A stretch of 64,000 nt of DNA from Torreya grandis. Taxonomy: Eukaryota; Streptophyta; Pinopsida; Cupressales; Taxaceae. The position numbers and the translations under genes were made by a program. The stretch is from contig JARHVA010007801.1 in NCBI GenBank assembly GCA_037957365.1, forward strand, positions 169,501-233,500. Direction: 5' to 3'. Below, in pieces: positions 62,322 through 64,000 of this stretch. How positions within the stretch are numbered: position 1 is the stretch's first letter; every line of letters begins with the position of its first letter. The notes under the pieces are model-generated. The model ran no database searches, had not been told where the DNA came from, and worked only from the letters and a program-made list of their open reading frames with translations.

Positions 62322-63443
62322 TGGAATTAGTCTAGCTTTCTAAAAATAGTTTTTTACACTTAAGTTTTATAGTTAATACCTTGTGAAGTGGTCTAATCTC
62401 ATTTAAGGTAGCATGGGCATGTAGGAATAAATAGTTTAAGAGGTTAGGACTTTAAATGCTAAAGTAGGAAATGGTCCTAAGGCTAGGTGTCACTAATTTA
62501 GACATGGGTATGGTCAAGGTGAGATGTAAATAAGATTAATTATATTAATTAATTAATTCATTTATCTAAATTTATGTAAAGGGGTAAATAGGTTCTTTAA
62601 GGGTTTTAATAAGTATTCTAACCCAAGGGGACCAAGGAGGTTGAAAGAAATGTTTTATGCCATCTAGAACCATTGGTGTGGTCTTTTAGTGTCTACATTT
62701 TACCCCTTTTTATTGTGTAGGTTGCATCAATAAGATACAAAATAAAAAAAATGATGTAATGGAAGGTTAGATGCCTGAAGCATGCGAGGAGATGTTCCCC
62801 CTAAAATTGGTAAGTGGTGATGTGAAAATGAATTCAGGTTTGGATTTGATAAGTGGGTAAGTGGGTGAAAAAAGTGGTTTGGGTGGTTAGGCATGGAAGC
62901 ACAAAAGGGTACATAAAATGCAATGAATTAAAATTTTATAAATCATATGGAGATGAGGCTAACATGGTTGAATGGATTGGTAAATAAGGTTTTACTAAGG
63001 AGAATAAATGATAGGTAAACTAGGACATAACATTAAGCATAGCTAATATGGATTGTACATATAAATTCAAGTATTTTAAGTAAGGTATCCATGTTATTAG
63101 GGTGCAAAAATTAGGGTTTGACCCTAAGAATAAAAAAATGGGTTACAGGTTTTAAGACCAAAAATGGCAATGTTTCAATGCCCCTAAAGGGGTGAGCATA
63201 AAATAACATGCATATGTAAAGGTAAAAATCATGGAAAGGTTGTCTCAAAAGTGATGTGAATAGGTGGAAAGAGTGACTAAGTTGTGGTAAAGTGGTTGTG
63301 GGTGGTGGAGGAGATTAAGGTAATCTTTGAGAGTTGGGTAAGGAGGGAAATGCAAAATGTGGAGGGGATATGATGTAAAGGAATCCTTGGTGTGTGAAGG
63401 TGAGCCAAGGGGGTGGCTGATTCATGGGTTTAAACCTTAATTT

Positions 63444-63525
63444 AATTGACTGATATTGGCCATGAGGAAAGATATGTCTATGTCAGTCATCCTAACCCTA
63501 GGGATGATCAATGCCAATAATTATC
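63444..63525. repeat. ACCGAC-type motif cluster C
   Basis: Three weaker units: TTGACTGATATTGGCCA, ATGTCTATGTCAGTCA and GATGATCAATGCCAAT, separated by short spacers. Confidence 0.55.
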
Positions 63526-64000
63526 AAAACCATAGAAAAGGGGGATGATGACCAAAAAAGGTCAATTTAAAAACAATTAGCACATTATCAGTTTATTGTT
63601 TATCACGTGATTGAGTGAAAAATACTCAAAAAATATGCTAGATAATGGTCGAATGAAATATATGAGTTGGTAGTTGGAGAGTTGTGGATAGGTCAACGAG
63701 TGGGAAGAGTGTGGGGACCAAGTAGGACAAAGAGATTTAAATATGACACCAATTGGAGGATAAGTGCTAAGTGGAGGGAAAGTAGAATATAAGTAGTGGG
63801 TACCACTATAGAGGTGGATACAAGATGAGGTAGGTGATTATGTGCTATTTGTTTTTCATGTTTATGTTTTTTTGTGAAAGTATTTAGGTAGGTTGATGTG
63901 TGAGGATAAGGGGTAAGTCAATGTTTTGTGGAAATTAACTATTATATATGGTAGAGGAAAGGGTAGTGAGAGGGTGGGGGAGTATATTTAGTTAGGTGGT

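Larger units (their letters stand above)
61066..64000. other. unassigned DNA with motif clusters
   Basis: No supported gene. Three clusters of the ACCGAC-type motif are listed separately. The open frame 61,705-61,926 has no family motif. From about 62,700 the plus strand is strongly G-rich, with runs such as GGGTGGTGGAGGAG. Confidence 0.45.

Overview
This window looks like plant nuclear DNA. It is very AT-rich (roughly 30% GC by eye), has no intact protein-coding gene, and is packed with old, nested LTR retrotransposons of plant type (Ty3/gypsy, Ty1/copia Tork-like, Ty1/copia SIRE-like and a gag-only element) plus long microsatellites. Slow decay of complete elements, many in-frame stops of the kind expected from C-to-T change, and gene-free tens of kilobases suggest a large, heavily methylated genome, perhaps a gymnosperm. 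The species cannot be fixed from the sequence.

Layout. 1-0.6 kb: a 60-63 bp minisatellite that is in frame with a Tyr/Asn/Pro-rich coding remnant on the minus strand. 0.6-3.7 kb: unassigned. 3.7-10.4 kb: a 3.36-kb segment duplicated head to tail, each copy carrying the same unnamed coding remnant. 10.4-14.8 kb: unassigned AT-rich DNA with CT/AT and opposed CA/GT microsatellites. 14,785-29,735: a Ty3/gypsy element with 1.88-kb LTRs and a perfect 5-bp target duplication (CATAA). Its order is gag, RNase H, RT-RNase H, integrase, so an extra RNase H lies upstream of RT, and I see no protease motif. Inside its integrase gene sits a 5.49-kb Tork-like copia element (21,718-27,202; target duplication GGTTT). 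About 29,785-42,739: a decayed SIRE-like copia element that has lost protease and integrase. Its left LTR is cut at the 5' end and hosts a 1.8-kb minus-strand gag-only element (31,093-32,894); its right LTR has swollen to 5.66 kb through a 341-bp duplication and a 1.43-kb triplication. 42.7-53 kb: no recognisable gene. 53.1-56.2 kb minus: a decayed reading frame of about 1,000 codons from a family I cannot name, preceded by a TATA box, a 10-bp hairpin and promoter-like direct repeats. 58.6-59.1 kb: a compound TA/TG/CA microsatellite. 60.4-61.1 kb minus: the integrase tail of a chromovirus-type gypsy element. 61.1-64 kb: unassigned, with three clusters of a 19-22 bp motif close to ACCGACATCGGTCA.

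That motif also forms tandem arrays in the LTRs of the copia element and, separately, inside its coding region between integrase and RT. The signals I rate most worth following are this motif, the unnamed minus-strand frame at 53-56 kb, the upstream RNase H of the gypsy element and the gag-only element. The genes do not work together as a host pathway; the window records successive insertions, duplications and mutational decay.
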